From Pezicula radicicola (lineage: Eukaryota > Ascomycota > Leotiomycetes > Helotiales > Dermateaceae): a stretch of 64,000 bases of DNA. Both the position numbers and the translations under genes were made by a program. Numbering within the stretch: position 1 is the first letter of the stretch; each line of letters starts with the position of its first letter. Positions 45,606 through 57,226 of the stretch are shown here, one piece after another. The DNA lies in NCBI GenBank assembly GCA_003008705.1, contig PDUO01000033.1, positions 189,223 to 253,222 of the forward strand. The letters are read 5' to 3'. The notes below the pieces were generated by a model that saw only the letters and a program-made list of their open reading frames with translations, was not told where the DNA came from and did no database searches.

Positions 45606-48600
45606 TATAGTATGAACGTGGTCAATGATGCAGTATCTAAACTAGCACGCTTCAGTCTGTTCTTAGGACCAAGCTATTCAGCGTCCCAACCCCCGGTCGG
45701 AGTATTCCTTGTCGGTATGTGTTTTACAACACTTAGCAAAGCTCGACTTGTTCGGATTCTAAAATGTTGCTACTTTAGAAGCTGTCTTAGGGGTAGATAG
45801 CCTATAATTACTAGCTATATACCCTATAACTATAGGTTATATGCCCTATAATTATTGTAGTTAGAAAATAGTGTAGGTAGAAAAATTAGGCATTATAGAG
45901 TATTATTTAAAATTTTATAGCACTATATAGCCGTAGGTATGTACCTACCTGTAATTATAGGGCTTACAAGTAGTTTGTACAGGCGTAGATAGCAAGGTCG
46001 AAGAAACAGCGATAGATTCGGGTAAGACCCACACCTTTGACAAGGAATACTCTAGCCCCGGGGTGGGGGTGGGGTACTGTACCTGCACCTAGGTAGTAAG
46101 GCAAATATAACTTTAAGTAGCGTTTGCCTAAGGCAGTCTTGTTTTAGAACTTATAGTATTTTTGCGTAGTAAATATACCATATGTTTATAAGTAGGAGAG
46201 AGAGAGCACACACAGACCGCGTTTAGTAGGACAAATTCCGACAAGTACACCTTAACTTAGTGGTACGACTAATCGATATAACGCCTGTGCAATTACAGTA
46301 GTTTATTTAAGGACTTGGCTTCAATCAAGTATATATATAGCACTACTTTTATTCGCCGAGTTCAAGCTCGTTCTTAAATTTAGTCGCGAGTGTACCAACC
46401 AAAGTTCCTACTACTACAACTGCTCACTAAGAGCTAAATAGCCAGTATAAGAGGTATACCGCAAAGCCTTCAGGATGGCTTTTCAGTTCAATCTTATACT
46501 GTCTATGCATTTATATTAACGAATCTAACCATCTGTACGGATGGCAGAGAAAGCAATTGCTAGATGTAGACATAAGTATCTCCCTTTTCGAGGCTTGCAG
46601 GCTTTTCGTAACAAGGCTGTTCACTAGTGTTCAAGGGAACGAGATCTTACCTTAAGGGAAGAGTGAGTAATTTCTGTTCTATTATTTGCTTATAGCGTTC
46701 TGTCATCAACTCTAATCCCAATTCACCGGAATACTAAGGGGCGTAAATATGGGTTTAAATATTCTATGATTCACTGAATTCTGCAATTCAAATTACTTAT
46801 CGTATTTGACTGCATTCTCCATCGATGCCAGAACCAAGAGATCNGTTGTTGAAAGTTTTAACTATTAGATAGTGCTTAGACGACACTAACACTTAGGTTT
46901 CGAGATCCTCTACGAGTAGCGGGCGCGCTAACTTTTCCCATCCTAGCCTGGCCCTATCTCTATAAATACTCCAACATCGTTTCGTAAAGAATTAACATCT
47001 AGGATTGGGTTTTGATATGATTGCCGACTAAAGAAATTGTCGAATAAGTCGTTTACTACTTGGTGATCAAGGTTAAGGGGGCAGCCAGAACCCCGGGGTG
47101 AACAATAGTTCCTAAGGGGCAGTGATATCTTCGTCGATTAGTTGTGTAGAGAGGATGCCAGTGACTGGGACTTTGCATATAACTTCTCCCGCTTGATTAA
47201 ACAGGAATGTGAGGATATACTCGTAGCTTAAGATGGTAATGATAGATTCGAGCACCAACTCGTGGTTCTGGGACCTCTTCTTTATTGTACAGAAACACTA
47301 ACCAGCGCCTAATCAATCCAACATACGTAGGGTAAGCAGATAAAAACTCAATACAGTCGCCTACTTTTGCTTTTAACAGATTGGGGGCGTTTATAAACGT
47401 TTGTTAAATTATCTAGGAATGTAAATTAAGTTCAGGTGCGCTCTCTCTTTAATTGTAGCACGACTACACCAACGATAGCATCTCGCCAGACTAATCCTAT
47501 TACTGCTCACGGCAGGAACACAATCTTTGAAAGACAACAACAGACTTATAAAGTCTAAGCTGAAGAAAGTCGCACAATAAATACAAGGAGAATAACTGCA
47601 TACTTTAATATACGTAAGTGTAAAGAGGTACGGATGCTTTCTTTAATCCGCGAGGGTACAAATAAAAATGGCTCATTAAGCAACCAATGTTAATGTTCAG
47701 CAGAAGAGTCTTAAGCTTGAGCTGACTCGGGAAGTTAAGTAGTTAAGCGAGCGCCTACATGCGAAAGGGGGTTTGAGTCGCTTATTTTGGTAATGGGCTA
47801 AGAGAATCCGTACAAGGCTTGCGAACTGTTTAGGTTGCTTCCTGAATCGCTCTGCGGTGCTCTTCTGTTCTATGTACTGCTTTGTTCTTCCTGCTACAAA
47901 GCTCATTTTCTTATTCTTTAAGGTGTAGGGTTATCCTCAGAAGATGCAATTTACTCCGCAGTCCGACATAAGGTTGCCAAGATTGATTTCAAGGACGTCA
48001 TATTCTCTCATATCGTAATTGGCAAGCTTCGACCAGTTGTCTTCCTCAAGGCTCGCATTCGGAACAACTCCAAGGTCCCCTTAGTTCCAAGCATTCTGCA
48101 GAGCTAGTGAGTTATCACTTTTAAAGCTCCTTTAAATTAAATCGAGTCATAGTGTTTGCTGTCGCTGTCTTTTCTCGCGATTGATTCTTGTTCTTAAGGA
48201 GATCATGAATCTCACCAATTACAACGATAATTTGAGCGAGGGAGAGATTCACAAGTGTGAAATTACTCTTTCTGAAGCACAGCCGAGGTATTAGGAGGAG
48301 AACTTGTGTAGGGTGAATGGTGGGTGAAAGGGAAAGTCTGTACAAAAATTTCTGAGTTAGTAACTACTTATTATAGAATTTTAAAAGAGTGAAGATGGAT
48401 AGTAAGAAATCTAAAAATAACGTAACCAATCAAGTGGATATACTATACCTGGGTCAAGTATGTCCGTCGAGACGATATATAGGCTGAGGCTACACGCCAG
48501 GTACATCGAAATAGCCTTATTTTATAGAGTATTTCGGGCTATTCCGATGTCCTATTTATGTATATATAATTCAACTGCCTCGATTTTAGAGGCTAGTTTA

Positions 48601-49898
48601 GACTACAATTCACTTAATTCACCTAATTTCTATATGTGGTTATCTTCTCTATCTTCTCTATATATTACTACTAATGTCTATTTCTACGTAATTAAGTTTA
48701 TCCAAAACATCGCATCACTAATGGCTCAAGATTCTTGGTTATTGATAGGAGAAATGGTAGTTCCTCCTAAGCCAGAGAGCTGAAATCTTAAATCTTCGAT
48801 AAGAGAACCAGACTCTAGTTGAAGAGAGTTACGTACAGGAGATCGTTGGATTGAAAGAAGCCCTCGAAGCTGCTAAAGCTAAAATTAAGATGTATAAACA
48901 AGCATCAAAGGAACAGATAGGCTGTATCATTGTACAGATCCTGAGAAGGTAGGCTGAATGTAAGCACTAAGGCCCTAACCGAGGTCAGAAGCGATTCGGA
49001 GACAAAATAAAAAGAACAAGACATAATGAAGCCTATGTTAAGGTCCATTCCCCAAGGTGTATCCCTTCCCAAACTCCAATAACAATGCCGAAACCAGGGG
49101 TGGTGTAGAATTTCGTCCCGATCACAACGCCGTGGCTCTCATGTATCACCAGCCACGCGATAGTCACAGTGCTAGCGCCGGCCAGTGGATGATGAAGGTC
49201 CATTTCTTTCCTAGATTCTATTGGATGGGCTTGAAGGCTTCAACACCGACAGCTGCCCTGACTTTTCTGATATATGGTTTACTTTCTTGCTCTGTTTGCA
49301 CTTGTGCGGACGAGGGATCTTGATCTTAATTTCACCCACAGAAGATAAATTATCTGCGTCACTCTCACCTTGCTCGCCGTACTGATCTCAATTAGCTATA
49401 CAAATTATTAGACGTATCAAGGACGGCCTCGGCCGCGGATCTACGACGATGTTATCTCGAGAGATCCAAGGTTGTTCATCCCGACAAACCGCCATTTCGC
49501 CCTTAGTCGATGAGGTAGGTGTCAATAAGGTGTATCTGTGTACGTCAAATTTAAGTTGATCGCTAAAGAGAAAATAAGGGTCTGAAGTTTAAATACCATT
49601 GAATGATGGGTACCAAACATTTCTAGCATAGAGGCCGCGTGGAGTTAGACTTTTTTTTAAGCTGGACAGGCACATATCGTAGATTCAAGTATTGGATCCC
49701 AGATAGAGGCTATTAGGGTTCTTGATATAGCTGCGAAAGGAATTATAAAGACTTGTTACCGTTTGGAGCCGTTGGAAAAACTAAGCGAGGTGTTCTAGGA
49801 GATGGCCGATAATAAATTGTATTTCAAGTATAGGTGTTAGTCAATTGGATAAGTACAAGTCCCCGGTCTAGATGTTGGGTATCCATTCCCAGTCCTCA
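45606..49898. other. 4.3-kb gene desert
   Basis: Decayed DNA with no intact gene. 45790-45960 has repeats of cctataattatag/ctataggt type; a GGGGTGGGGGTGGGG run lies near 46060; an N is at 46844. A minus-strand stretch around 47100-47330 has protein-like texture but is unassigned. 48780-48900 (plus) reads KEALEAAKAKIKMYKQASK, resembling the coiled-coil C-terminus of pogo-type transposases, weakly. Probably old transposon debris. Confidence 0.4.
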
Positions 49899-50530
49899 TT
49901 AAGTGCACACGCCTTTAACTTCTTGAGTGCTCGCCAAGCACCGTCCCGGTAGGCTATTGGGACAAGCAAATCCAATCTGAGCGATTGATTTACAGGCGTC
50001 CTCCCACTCCTTCCCCATAAGAGAGTTACCTGCAGCCGCAACACACTAGATAGCCATGGTTAGCTGCGTGGACTTTCGATATCAGAGAATATTTGTGAGA
50101 GTGTTACCTTTCCAGCACCAGCGTCCCAAGTTACAGTGCCGCCCTATAGAGAGGTTAGTGAGTGCCTCCTTTCCTTAAGACTTAATACAGCGATGTAATT
50201 TATAGGGAATATCAGCGCTTGGTGAATTTTAGATTATCAGCTACTGGCGTGTATAATGGTGGACAGCGCCAGGTCATCAAATCTAGAAGAGAGATCAAAG
50301 CAACTCACAGGGTATTTCGTATTTGAGTACCTCTCGCAAGCCCTAATTGCTATCCTCGCATTAATGCTGTCACCGTTTTGGCAGGTGCAAGTTGGATGGT
50401 TGTCTGCAACGGCCCTAAATCCAACAGTAAGTACTGTACTGTCTATCGAAGAAGATTAGTTGAAGATGACTTACCCAGTAGCAGCGAAAGCAGCAAGGAG
50501 AGTAAATCTAAAGAGGGCTGAGAATTGCAT
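49899..50530 (-). CDS. Small secreted cysteine-rich protein (114 aa, 8 Cys), effector candidate
   Basis: Start MQFSALFRFTLLAAFAATG at 50530 is a signal peptide; the cleavage site is probably just before or after the first splice. Introns 50415-50474, 50144-50298 and 50046-50107 give exons of 56, 106, 36 and 147 nt, an exact 115-codon frame ending at TAA (49899-49901). The mature part has eight cysteines (CTC, AC, C, C, C, C, C spread over about 95 residues), an even number as expected for four disulfides. No family recognised. Intact despite lying between a gene desert and nested transposons, which favours a selected function such as an apoplastic effector (inference). Confidence 0.65.
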
Positions 50531-51072
50531 TTTGAAAGAGTGGTAGAATGGAAAGAATGAATGTTGTTGAGAAAAGTTAACGAGTGTAGGATAAGGTCGG
50601 ATAGTTTAGTTGAAAGATACAACGATTGAATGAAGTTGGTTTAATAGTGGTGAGATTTGAGCTGGCTAGTGGGCACGAGGAGAAAGATATACGCGCCTGT
50701 CTAAACTCTCCTATCTCCGTCAGAGACTGTCCATTAAACGTATAATAATAATAAACTAATTAGCCTATATTCAAAACCTTGTTCTGGTTAGCTGTAATTC
50801 GTACTTTAGTGAAGAGTAGATGTAAACGATCGTCTTATTCATAGATTATTTATGCGTTCTAAATTGGCGGAATCCTTAAGCGGCTAGAGACCGTCTGTAT
50901 AGCACCTATTTTTCGCAAATTCCTAAAAATAAAGTTTACAAACACTATTTAATACTAAGGGATACAATACTATAGACGATGACATTCTATTAGCTAGAAG
51001 GTTAACAGGATTAATATTATACCCTAGAATAGCTTGGCCTAAACTGCGCATTTTATGTGCTAACTAGCGTTG
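50531..51072. other. Promoter of the small secreted gene, then AT-rich DNA
   Basis: The first ~200 bp upstream of 50530 have normal composition; from about 50720 the DNA is TA-rich and non-coding. Confidence 0.4.
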
Positions 51073-52039
51073 CGAGCTGTGCCGACGAGTTTCATTCGCT
51101 TAATTTATAAAATTGTTCCTGAATTTATAAATCTCTAATCGTCGGCCGACTCGCTTAGTGTCCGACTTTATCACGTTCGTTCTAAGTCGGGGAAAGCGAA
51201 GTATCTAGGAAAGTAAAGTATCAAGTTAAAAATACCCCTATATTTTATAGTCGCAATATATAATTTTAAGGATAAAAACATAAATATTACAACAACCCTT
51301 AGAGATATTTTCTTATAATTAATTAATATAAATTAGAAAATTAATATATTTTTTACTATTGTAGAGGTATAGAATTACTTTCCCCGACTTAGAACGAACG
51401 TGATAAAGTCGGACACTAAGCGAGTCGGCCGACGATTACCCATTGGTACAAATTCATAAATTAGCGCATAATCATAGAATCCTGCCAGATTCAGAAATAC
51501 TCTAATATTCATGAATTCGTTTTAGTAACTAAAGATATACTAATTGAACTTAATTAGAAAATATAACTAAGTTAATCAAATAAAATCAACTTAGGCAATT
51601 AAATCACTTCCTTCCATTCCTTATGCCCTTGCTAACAGCCTTTCCCTTGCTAATTGCTGCTTCTGCTTTATTTGCAATTTGCCTTTCTATAGTATTTGCA
51701 AATATTTATGAATTCGGCCTCTTTTGCTAAGGCATTATTTGAATTTTTAAACTACTAATCTTAAAGTCTAATTAATTTCTATCCCTTCCTTTGTATATTA
51801 GCAAATGTTTAGGTTTAGGGACGTGCATTAAGTTATTCATTAAACGAAGCAGTTCTAACCAATAAACCTCCTGTATTTTACCTTCGAGATGCGTTAAGCG
51901 GTGGTAAACGAGCAGAGTGTCGAATCCTTGACACAGTGGCTAATATACAAAGAAAGGGATAGCGAATTTAAGAATCTGGCAGGTTTTATAGCCGAGGGAT
52001 TCATGAATTAGGCGAATTATGAACTCGTCGGCAGAGCCG
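51073..52039. mobile_element. RIP-worn TIR element (~970 bp) hosting a MITE
   Basis: Left end gctgtgccgacgagtttcat (about 51077-51096) is matched in inverted orientation by ctcgtcggcagagccg at 52024-52039, and further inside aatcctgccagattc (about 51477) pairs with gaatctggcaggtttt (about 51971). The mismatches are mainly C/T and G/A. Interior AT-rich and non-coding; a 299-bp MITE is inserted inside and another abuts its right end. Boundaries are approximate. Confidence 0.55.
51138..51436. mobile_element. MITE, 299 bp, 59-bp perfect TIRs, TA duplication
   Basis: TIRs at 51138-51196 and 51378-51436 are perfect complements over 59 bp, starting atcgtcggccgactcgctta. TA flanks both ends (51136-51137, 51437-51438). 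The 180-bp centre is extremely AT-rich. GC-rich unmutated ends inside a RIP-worn host element suggest a younger insertion. Confidence 0.85.
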
Positions 52040-52041
52040 TA

Positions 52042-52180
52042 CAGCCTATTGTCATTAATGCTGCAAAAAAAAGCCATAAACGAAGTCTTACAAGGATAAA
52101 TTTGGTGTGTTCGGACGGTTGAACCAATTGAAACCTATCAAACTCATTGAAAACTTTGCAGCATTTATGACAATAGGCTG
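52042..52180. mobile_element. MITE, 139 bp, 26-bp TIRs, TA duplication
   Basis: TIRs cagcctattgtcattaatgc... (52042-52067) and its complement (52155-52180) differ at one base. TA at 52040-52041 and 52181-52182. Inserted at the right end of the larger TIR element. Confidence 0.8.
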
Positions 52181-52182
52181 TA

Positions 52183-52573
52183 CCATTGTGGCCTAACTAA
52201 ATTGCCATTAATGCAATTTTATCTACAAAAGGATTTGCATCGTGAATCGCATCGATAGCCTTAATGGCGAAGAGAACAAAATCCTTAAGCCCTATCTTAG
52301 TGGACTGATAATTCTAAAAATGACTCGGCAAGTCCGTTTGGCTTTGTGGAGGAGAATTAAGCACGATAAAGGTACTAGAGTCTAAAGTCGGAAATTGGAG
52401 TATAAATACTGCACCCTCTCCTCTTGCTCAGTCTTACTTATCCACACGCTCATTCTAACTCTTATTCATTCATTTCTTCTAGCACCCACTATCTAGTCGT
52501 TTCCTACTGCATTCACTTCCTCGTCGCCTTCGCCTCTAGCATCTATTCCCTACACATTTGTAATATCGTCATT
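52183..52573. promoter_or_regulatory. Promoter of the celp0028-like gene
   Basis: About 390 bp; tataaata at about 52400 is a plausible TATA element and is followed by a pyrimidine-rich leader. The frame is open upstream of the chosen ATG from 52424 but lacks any domain there. Confidence 0.4.
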
Positions 52574-53359
52574 ATGTTTAGAGCATACTTGTTTGCTGTC
52601 CTTGCGGGGCTCTCTCTCGTCAGTGCCGCCGCCCTCCCAGCGGTTGACCCTGCCTTGTCGTCTCTGCAGTTTGATGACATCATTCTCTATGGGAAAGACG
52701 ACAGTGTCCAAATTATGAAGGCACATGAGTTCGAAGCGCTTCTTCTTGCCAACCCGGCCGCCGGTAACCTATTCGGCAATGATATATCCAATAACCAGAC
52801 ATTCAGTGAATCGGATCAGATTATCAGTGCCACCAACCTCGCGGAAGGGCAGAGCCAATCCAAGGAGCGCCGTGCATGCCAGCAGAGCACTGAAGTCCAA
52901 GCGCTAACAGGCACTTCATTTCTGAATTCGGATGTCCCTATGTCGTCAGTTGTCAGCGCCGCTTCAGGCACGTCGACAGTAGCAGTCACGGCGGGGTTTC
53001 TACTTGCTAATTCGCTGACCGTCGGTGCTTCCATCAACCCAACTTTCATCAAGGACATCCTCGGTGCCAGCTTTACCATTCAGTACGCCAAGACCTGGAC
53101 CTCGACCTACACTGCAGGATATACATTCACTGTCCCAACTGGTGATTATGGGATTGTGGTCAGCCAGCCCATGGTTTATCGCATGAATGGAAATACCCTG
53201 ACTGGCTGCACTGATAGCCCGGTAGTCACTCCTTGGGAATCTGATACCTACACGTCAAGAACCTACGACAATCTAGATTGGGTTGAGGGGGTTATCCGTC
53301 TCTGTAACAGCACGGTTTATCCAATTCCATACTGTATTGGTAATGGGGTTCACAATTAA
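52574..53359 (+). CDS. Secreted celp0028-like effector family protein
   Basis: Single-exon 261-aa protein. MFRAYLFAVLAGLSLVSAAA is a clear signal peptide. Pro-region: LSSLQFDDIILYGKDDSVQIMKAHEFEALL (the DDIILYG...QIMK block is the family hallmark), then an acidic linker ending SKERRACQQ, a likely processing site. The mature C-terminal domain is beta-rich, with SSVVSAASGTSTVAVTAGF, a TIQYAKTWTSTYTAGYTFTV strand, GDYGIVVSQPMV, and conserved cysteines (TGCTD, IRLCNS, PYCIG). The start at 52574 was chosen because the signal peptide begins there. The name is recalled from Colletotrichum effector-like proteins; the role is unproven. Confidence 0.75.
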   Translation: MFRAYLFAVLAGLSLVSAAALPAVDPALSSLQFDDIILYGKDDSVQIMKAHEFEALLLANPAAGNLFGNDISNNQTFSESDQIISATNLAEGQSQSKERRACQQSTEVQALTGTSFLNSDVPMSSVVSAASGTSTVAVTAGFLLANSLTVGASINPTFIKDILGASFTIQYAKTWTSTYTAGYTFTVPTGDYGIVVSQPMVYRMNGNTLTGCTDSPVVTPWESDTYTSRTYDNLDWVEGVIRLCNSTVYPIPYCIGNGVHN

Positions 53360-53891
53360 GAGACTGCTCGAGGAATTTAAGGGCAGAGGGAATACAAGAG
53401 CTCACTGTCTTCTCTTTTGGGATATCTAGGTGTTTCTTATATATCACGTTCCCTTTACGTTAGCAGTAGTATTGTCGAGGTTTATAAGTGGTAGCAGTTA
53501 TAAAATGTTGAATAGTTACAATAGTAGGAGCAACATGTAGAGGGTAGTAGTGGGTAAAGTAGTGTTATATTAAAGAAATAGAGAGTGCACTACAAATTTC
53601 TAAAGTTAAAAGAGGTTATATTACAGTTGTATAGTCTAAGAGTTAGAGCTTCTTTAAAGTCTATAATATAATAGTCTAGAATGCTTCTTAGAAGGAGGTA
53701 CGACGGATAATATGTCTTATTCCGTTAGAGAGTGTTCGCTAGAAAATAAGGTTTACCCCTAAAAGCTTGGCCAATACTGTTCACAAGGTTGGAGAGGCTG
53801 GGGATGACCAGATGGCTGAGAGCACTTCTGCTTATTGAAGGTATGCGCTTTCGTCCGGAGAAGTTGAAGAAGTGCATTTGGGCCGTCGACA
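53360..53891. other. Intergenic
   Basis: No supported gene; partly TA-rich (53440-53720). Confidence 0.4.
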
Positions 53892-54335
53892 CTATGTGCT
53901 GCCATCATCTTTTGGAGCTTTGTGGGACGTGCCAACCATTGGTGATAGTGATGCTTTACCGGACAGCACTGCGTCATAATTTATTCTTCTTCGTGGCCTA
54001 GAGCCTGGTGTAACAGAAGAGCTGTTAGCAAAAGGAGGGAGTAAGTTGTACAAAACCAACGAAACTACATTACCATGCGACCCACGGCTAGGTTTCTTGT
54101 CAGAGTCACCACCAACAGAATGATTGCGATCACCGTAACCCGAGAAGAAGTCGGTAAATGACAGTGGAGTTGTCGGCGAAGGGATTGTTGTCAAAGATTT
54201 CTTGAGTCTCACGTTCATCTCTTGGCTATAAACGCTAGATAAAGTATTAGACTTTCGAGGAGGATCTATTATCGGTGGTACTACTCTGCGCTGTACTGAA
54301 GAGTGAAAGAAGAATAATAATATGATAGGCGGCAA
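53892..54335 (-). pseudogene. Unassigned Ser/Pro-rich open frame
   Basis: 147-codon frame with KKSLTTIPSPTTPLSFTDF and GDRNHSVGGDSDKKPSRG; a possible intron (donor gtaatg, acceptor taacag) lies near 54010-54075. No family recognised and no start context. May be an exon of a decayed gene or chance. Confidence 0.2.
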
Positions 54336-55943
54336 AATCCTAAACGAGGATTATACGAGAAGGTTACACGGTCCTTCCAGAAGTCTTCAACACCTCTGGT
54401 ATGTTTCTTACCCCTATAACCTACTTACCGACAAGTGTGGTCTTTAATTTAGAGGTCACCTTCAAGACCGATCTAATCTAGTATAGATAGAGAGAATACA
54501 GCCGAGGTCATCTGTGATAAGCGCCAAAGAACAATATTAGAATCAGTCAGCTGCTCAGCCATTGTCTTACGCGAATTAGTATTATCATCCACAAGCGCCT
54601 TACGGCCTTAAACCACCATCCGACAACAATCAATTGAACCCCCTCTTCCCCTCATAGTAACTTATACACAGTATGTTAGGTTACCTAGGCGTAGGATATC
54701 AAGGAGGATATAGGGTTGGTTATTCAAGGAATTCACAAGTGATGTATATAAGGAAATAGCTAGACTTCGGCGGCCCTCAAATTCCGCTTTAAGTTATAAT
54801 ATCGCTAGTATTTAAGAGGAGGTGAAAGAGTTGCGTTTTTAGTTAGTGGACCACCATTCTACCGTGTACCGTGTACCATGCCTTCTCTCTGACTCTCCGA
54901 GTCCGCCACCAACGAACCCTAAAGAAACTTAAATAATAAAAATACTCAACTTAACCTAAAGAGATATCCCGACTTCTCGCAGGCCAAGCAAGTACAAGCA
55001 AGCATGCCGGGCAAGCAGCAGCAGCATTACATAAGGCCACTTCTTTTCGTCTATATACCTAGAAGAGCGTATATAGAGAACTAGGTTTCTAGCCAAAGAG
55101 AATCTCAGGGGGAGCAAGCTTTTAAGTCTAATACTTGAAGTAAATAAGCTATTTAAATTAAGCTAGTGAGTTAATTATCCGGACTATATAGGTTACTCGG
55201 ATTAAGTTTATTACTAAGACTAAGTAAGTTACTTAGAACTATTGGAGGCTATTAGTCCTCGTCTTTCTCTAATACGCTGCTAGACGCTGTGCAGAGGCCC
55301 TGAAGCCTGAATACAGACAAAGGAGGATTACCGGACACTGTACGTAAGGGACGCACGTAATAGAGGAATGGATAGATATTGCTTTACACCTATTTCAAGA
55401 TTAATAGGAGTCGAATAACACTTCTAATCAATTTTAGATCGACAGGCGGTTTCTTCGGACGATGTCCCCTTTTACTACACCGAGTTCGAGATAAGATATG
55501 CCAGTCATCTTTTTGATCACATCGGACTGACATCCATAAAGAGCGGTACGGACCGAGACCAGCAGAGAGTAGCATAACCATGTATGAGCTTGCTGGTACC
55601 TAGTTACATTGTTCATTGCCTGCTGACTCGACCACCATGGAATCCATTTTGCTGCCTAGAAACAGCACTACGGAAAGAGCCACGAAGACACGGGTAGTGC
55701 CGAGAACCCATAGGTGCCCATGGGTTGGGTTACCCAATAGGTCCGGGTACCTATTCCGCAGTCTAGTCAAGGTAAAATACACCTCGGTTGCTTTGTGCGA
55801 CCGGGCGGTAATAGATACTCGAGGTAGATACATGTATTAAAAGAATAGTAGTGGCGTAGTGGACAGTTGTTGTTCAGGATACCTTTAAAGAACTACTCTA
55901 TATAGCTAAACTATTTAATAGGTACAAGCTATTTTAATTGCAT
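54336..55943. other. Gene-free stretch
   Basis: 1.6 kb with no supported gene. Imperfect repeats ttactcggattaagt/aagtaagttacttag occur near 55190-55235, reminiscent of those at 29790. Includes dispersed repeat copy B at 55707-55770. Confidence 0.4.
55707..55770. repeat. Dispersed repeat copy B
   Basis: cccataggtgcccatgggtt... aligns over 64 bp without gaps with 26480-26543, differing only by transitions. The block is strongly palindromic around cccatggg, as in termini of some DNA transposons. This copy is the less AT-mutated one. Confidence 0.65.
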
Positions 55944-56672
55944 TTAAATGATAGCTACGCCTGAATCAAGAATGGATACATAATACCAATTATCAATCAT
56001 CAGAAGGTAGCCATAGATGTCAAGAAGACTTTTAACCTTGAACCTCTTCCACATATCCTTTTTGGTCTCCTCTACCTCATCTTCATCATCCTCTTCACTC
56101 TCTTCGAACCCCTCCTCGTCCTTATCTTCGTCTTCTACCCTCCCCCCCTCCTCCCTAGCCCGTATCTTCTCCTCCCGAGCAAGCCTCTCCTCTTCCCTTA
56201 ATAAAACAGTCTCCCCCCTCACCAATATGAAAAAGTCTCCCTCCTCCCTCCCCGCCTTCATATCGTCGACTATACTCTCTAAGGTGTCCTCATCTATATA
56301 GATAAAGAAAATATATCGTGGACAATATATCCATGTGTCAGTAAAGACAGTTCCCTTCATCTCCTCCCTCCCCTCAGTTTCAATCCAGTCATTAAACCTC
56401 CGACTCGTTTCTAGAAGATTGGCATTATTCAAGGTTTCCGAATCCTCGATAACAGTCCATGCCATAGTATCCCACAGATCAGTTGATTTTTGGGATTCGA
56501 GAAATTCGTGTGCGTGCTCCTTAAGGATAGTCATAAACTTATCCCACTTCTCTTGTGAGCCGTAAGTGCAGCGATATATTACAAACCCCCATTGTTTGAG
56601 TGGGTCTCCTTCGTTAGTCTTGCGGATAGCAACAACTGTAGGGGCGCGGGGACTAATTCCGTAGCGGCCCAT
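55944..56672 (-). CDS. Lineage-specific hypothetical protein (242 aa), acidic C-terminal half
   Basis: Single-exon frame MGRYGISPRAPTVVAIRKTN... It matches by eye a large, poorly characterised fungal family with the blocks WGFVIYRCTYGSQEKWDKFM, an internal RRFNDWIE, and PRYIFFIYIDEDTLESIVDD. The rest is unusual: a long Glu/Asp/Lys-rich segment (about 170-215, EEDDEDEVEETKKD) not typical of the family, then a hydrophobic tail. No signal peptide. Function unknown. Confidence 0.55.
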   Translation of the reverse strand: MGRYGISPRAPTVVAIRKTNEGDPLKQWGFVIYRCTYGSQEKWDKFMTILKEHAHEFLESQKSTDLWDTMAWTVIEDSETLNNANLLETSRRFNDWIETEGREEMKGTVFTDTWIYCPRYIFFIYIDEDTLESIVDDMKAGREEGDFFILVRGETVLLREEERLAREEKIRAREEGGRVEDEDKDEEGFEESEEDDEDEVEETKKDMWKRFKVKSLLDIYGYLLMIDNWYYVSILDSGVAII

Positions 56673-57226
56673 CGTTCTGTCTTATGCTACTAGTAGACCT
56701 TACTTAGGAGTATTAGATTTGTTTTAGTTTAGTATATCTAGTATAGACTTACGTCTTGCCTCGTTCCAAGTAGTTACAATCAGCCTAGTGCCTCAAAGCT
56801 AGCTCAAGTTCGATGCGAGAGCAGCTTAACGGCTAGGTAGTAAATTAGCGATAGAATCGTTTACAGGTAGTAGGATGCCGTAATACCCAGAGTATTCAGA
56901 GTAACTAATAGAAGGGATTTAGAAACAGGATACTTTGTCTATAAAAAAGATTAGGTACGAGTACAACAGAAATTCGTTTAGTGAGATTGAGATTAAGGGA
57001 CGAAAGATGCAGTACTCGTACGATAATATATATCCCTGCGCAGGGGAGGTGTAGTAGTCAGGAAACTAGCGGGCTTGGGACGTGCAGATAAATTTAAGCT
57101 ACGGTGATCTGCCGCTTTTTTTAATGACAAATTGCTCCCATACCCCCCAGAATGATTTCAATTCCTTGCGCGCCCAGAGCAATTTGTCGTTTTTTTTTAT
57201 ACAAATACGGAGTAGTATATCAAAAA
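56673..57226. other. Intergenic
   Basis: No gene. A 12-bp inverted repeat (gacaaattgctc at 57126-57137, gagcaatttgtc at 57177-57188), bracketed by T runs, lies just beyond the 3' end of the secreted gene on the minus strand. Confidence 0.4.

Noticed and set aside
45612..45800. 62-codon plus-strand frame next to the PKS fragment
   Set aside because: Chance frame; no family marks and poor context.
57126..57188. 12-bp inverted repeat with T runs as a MITE or bacterial-style terminator
   Set aside because: Too short for a MITE with target duplication, and intrinsic terminators are not used by eukaryotic polymerase II; noted only as a structure.
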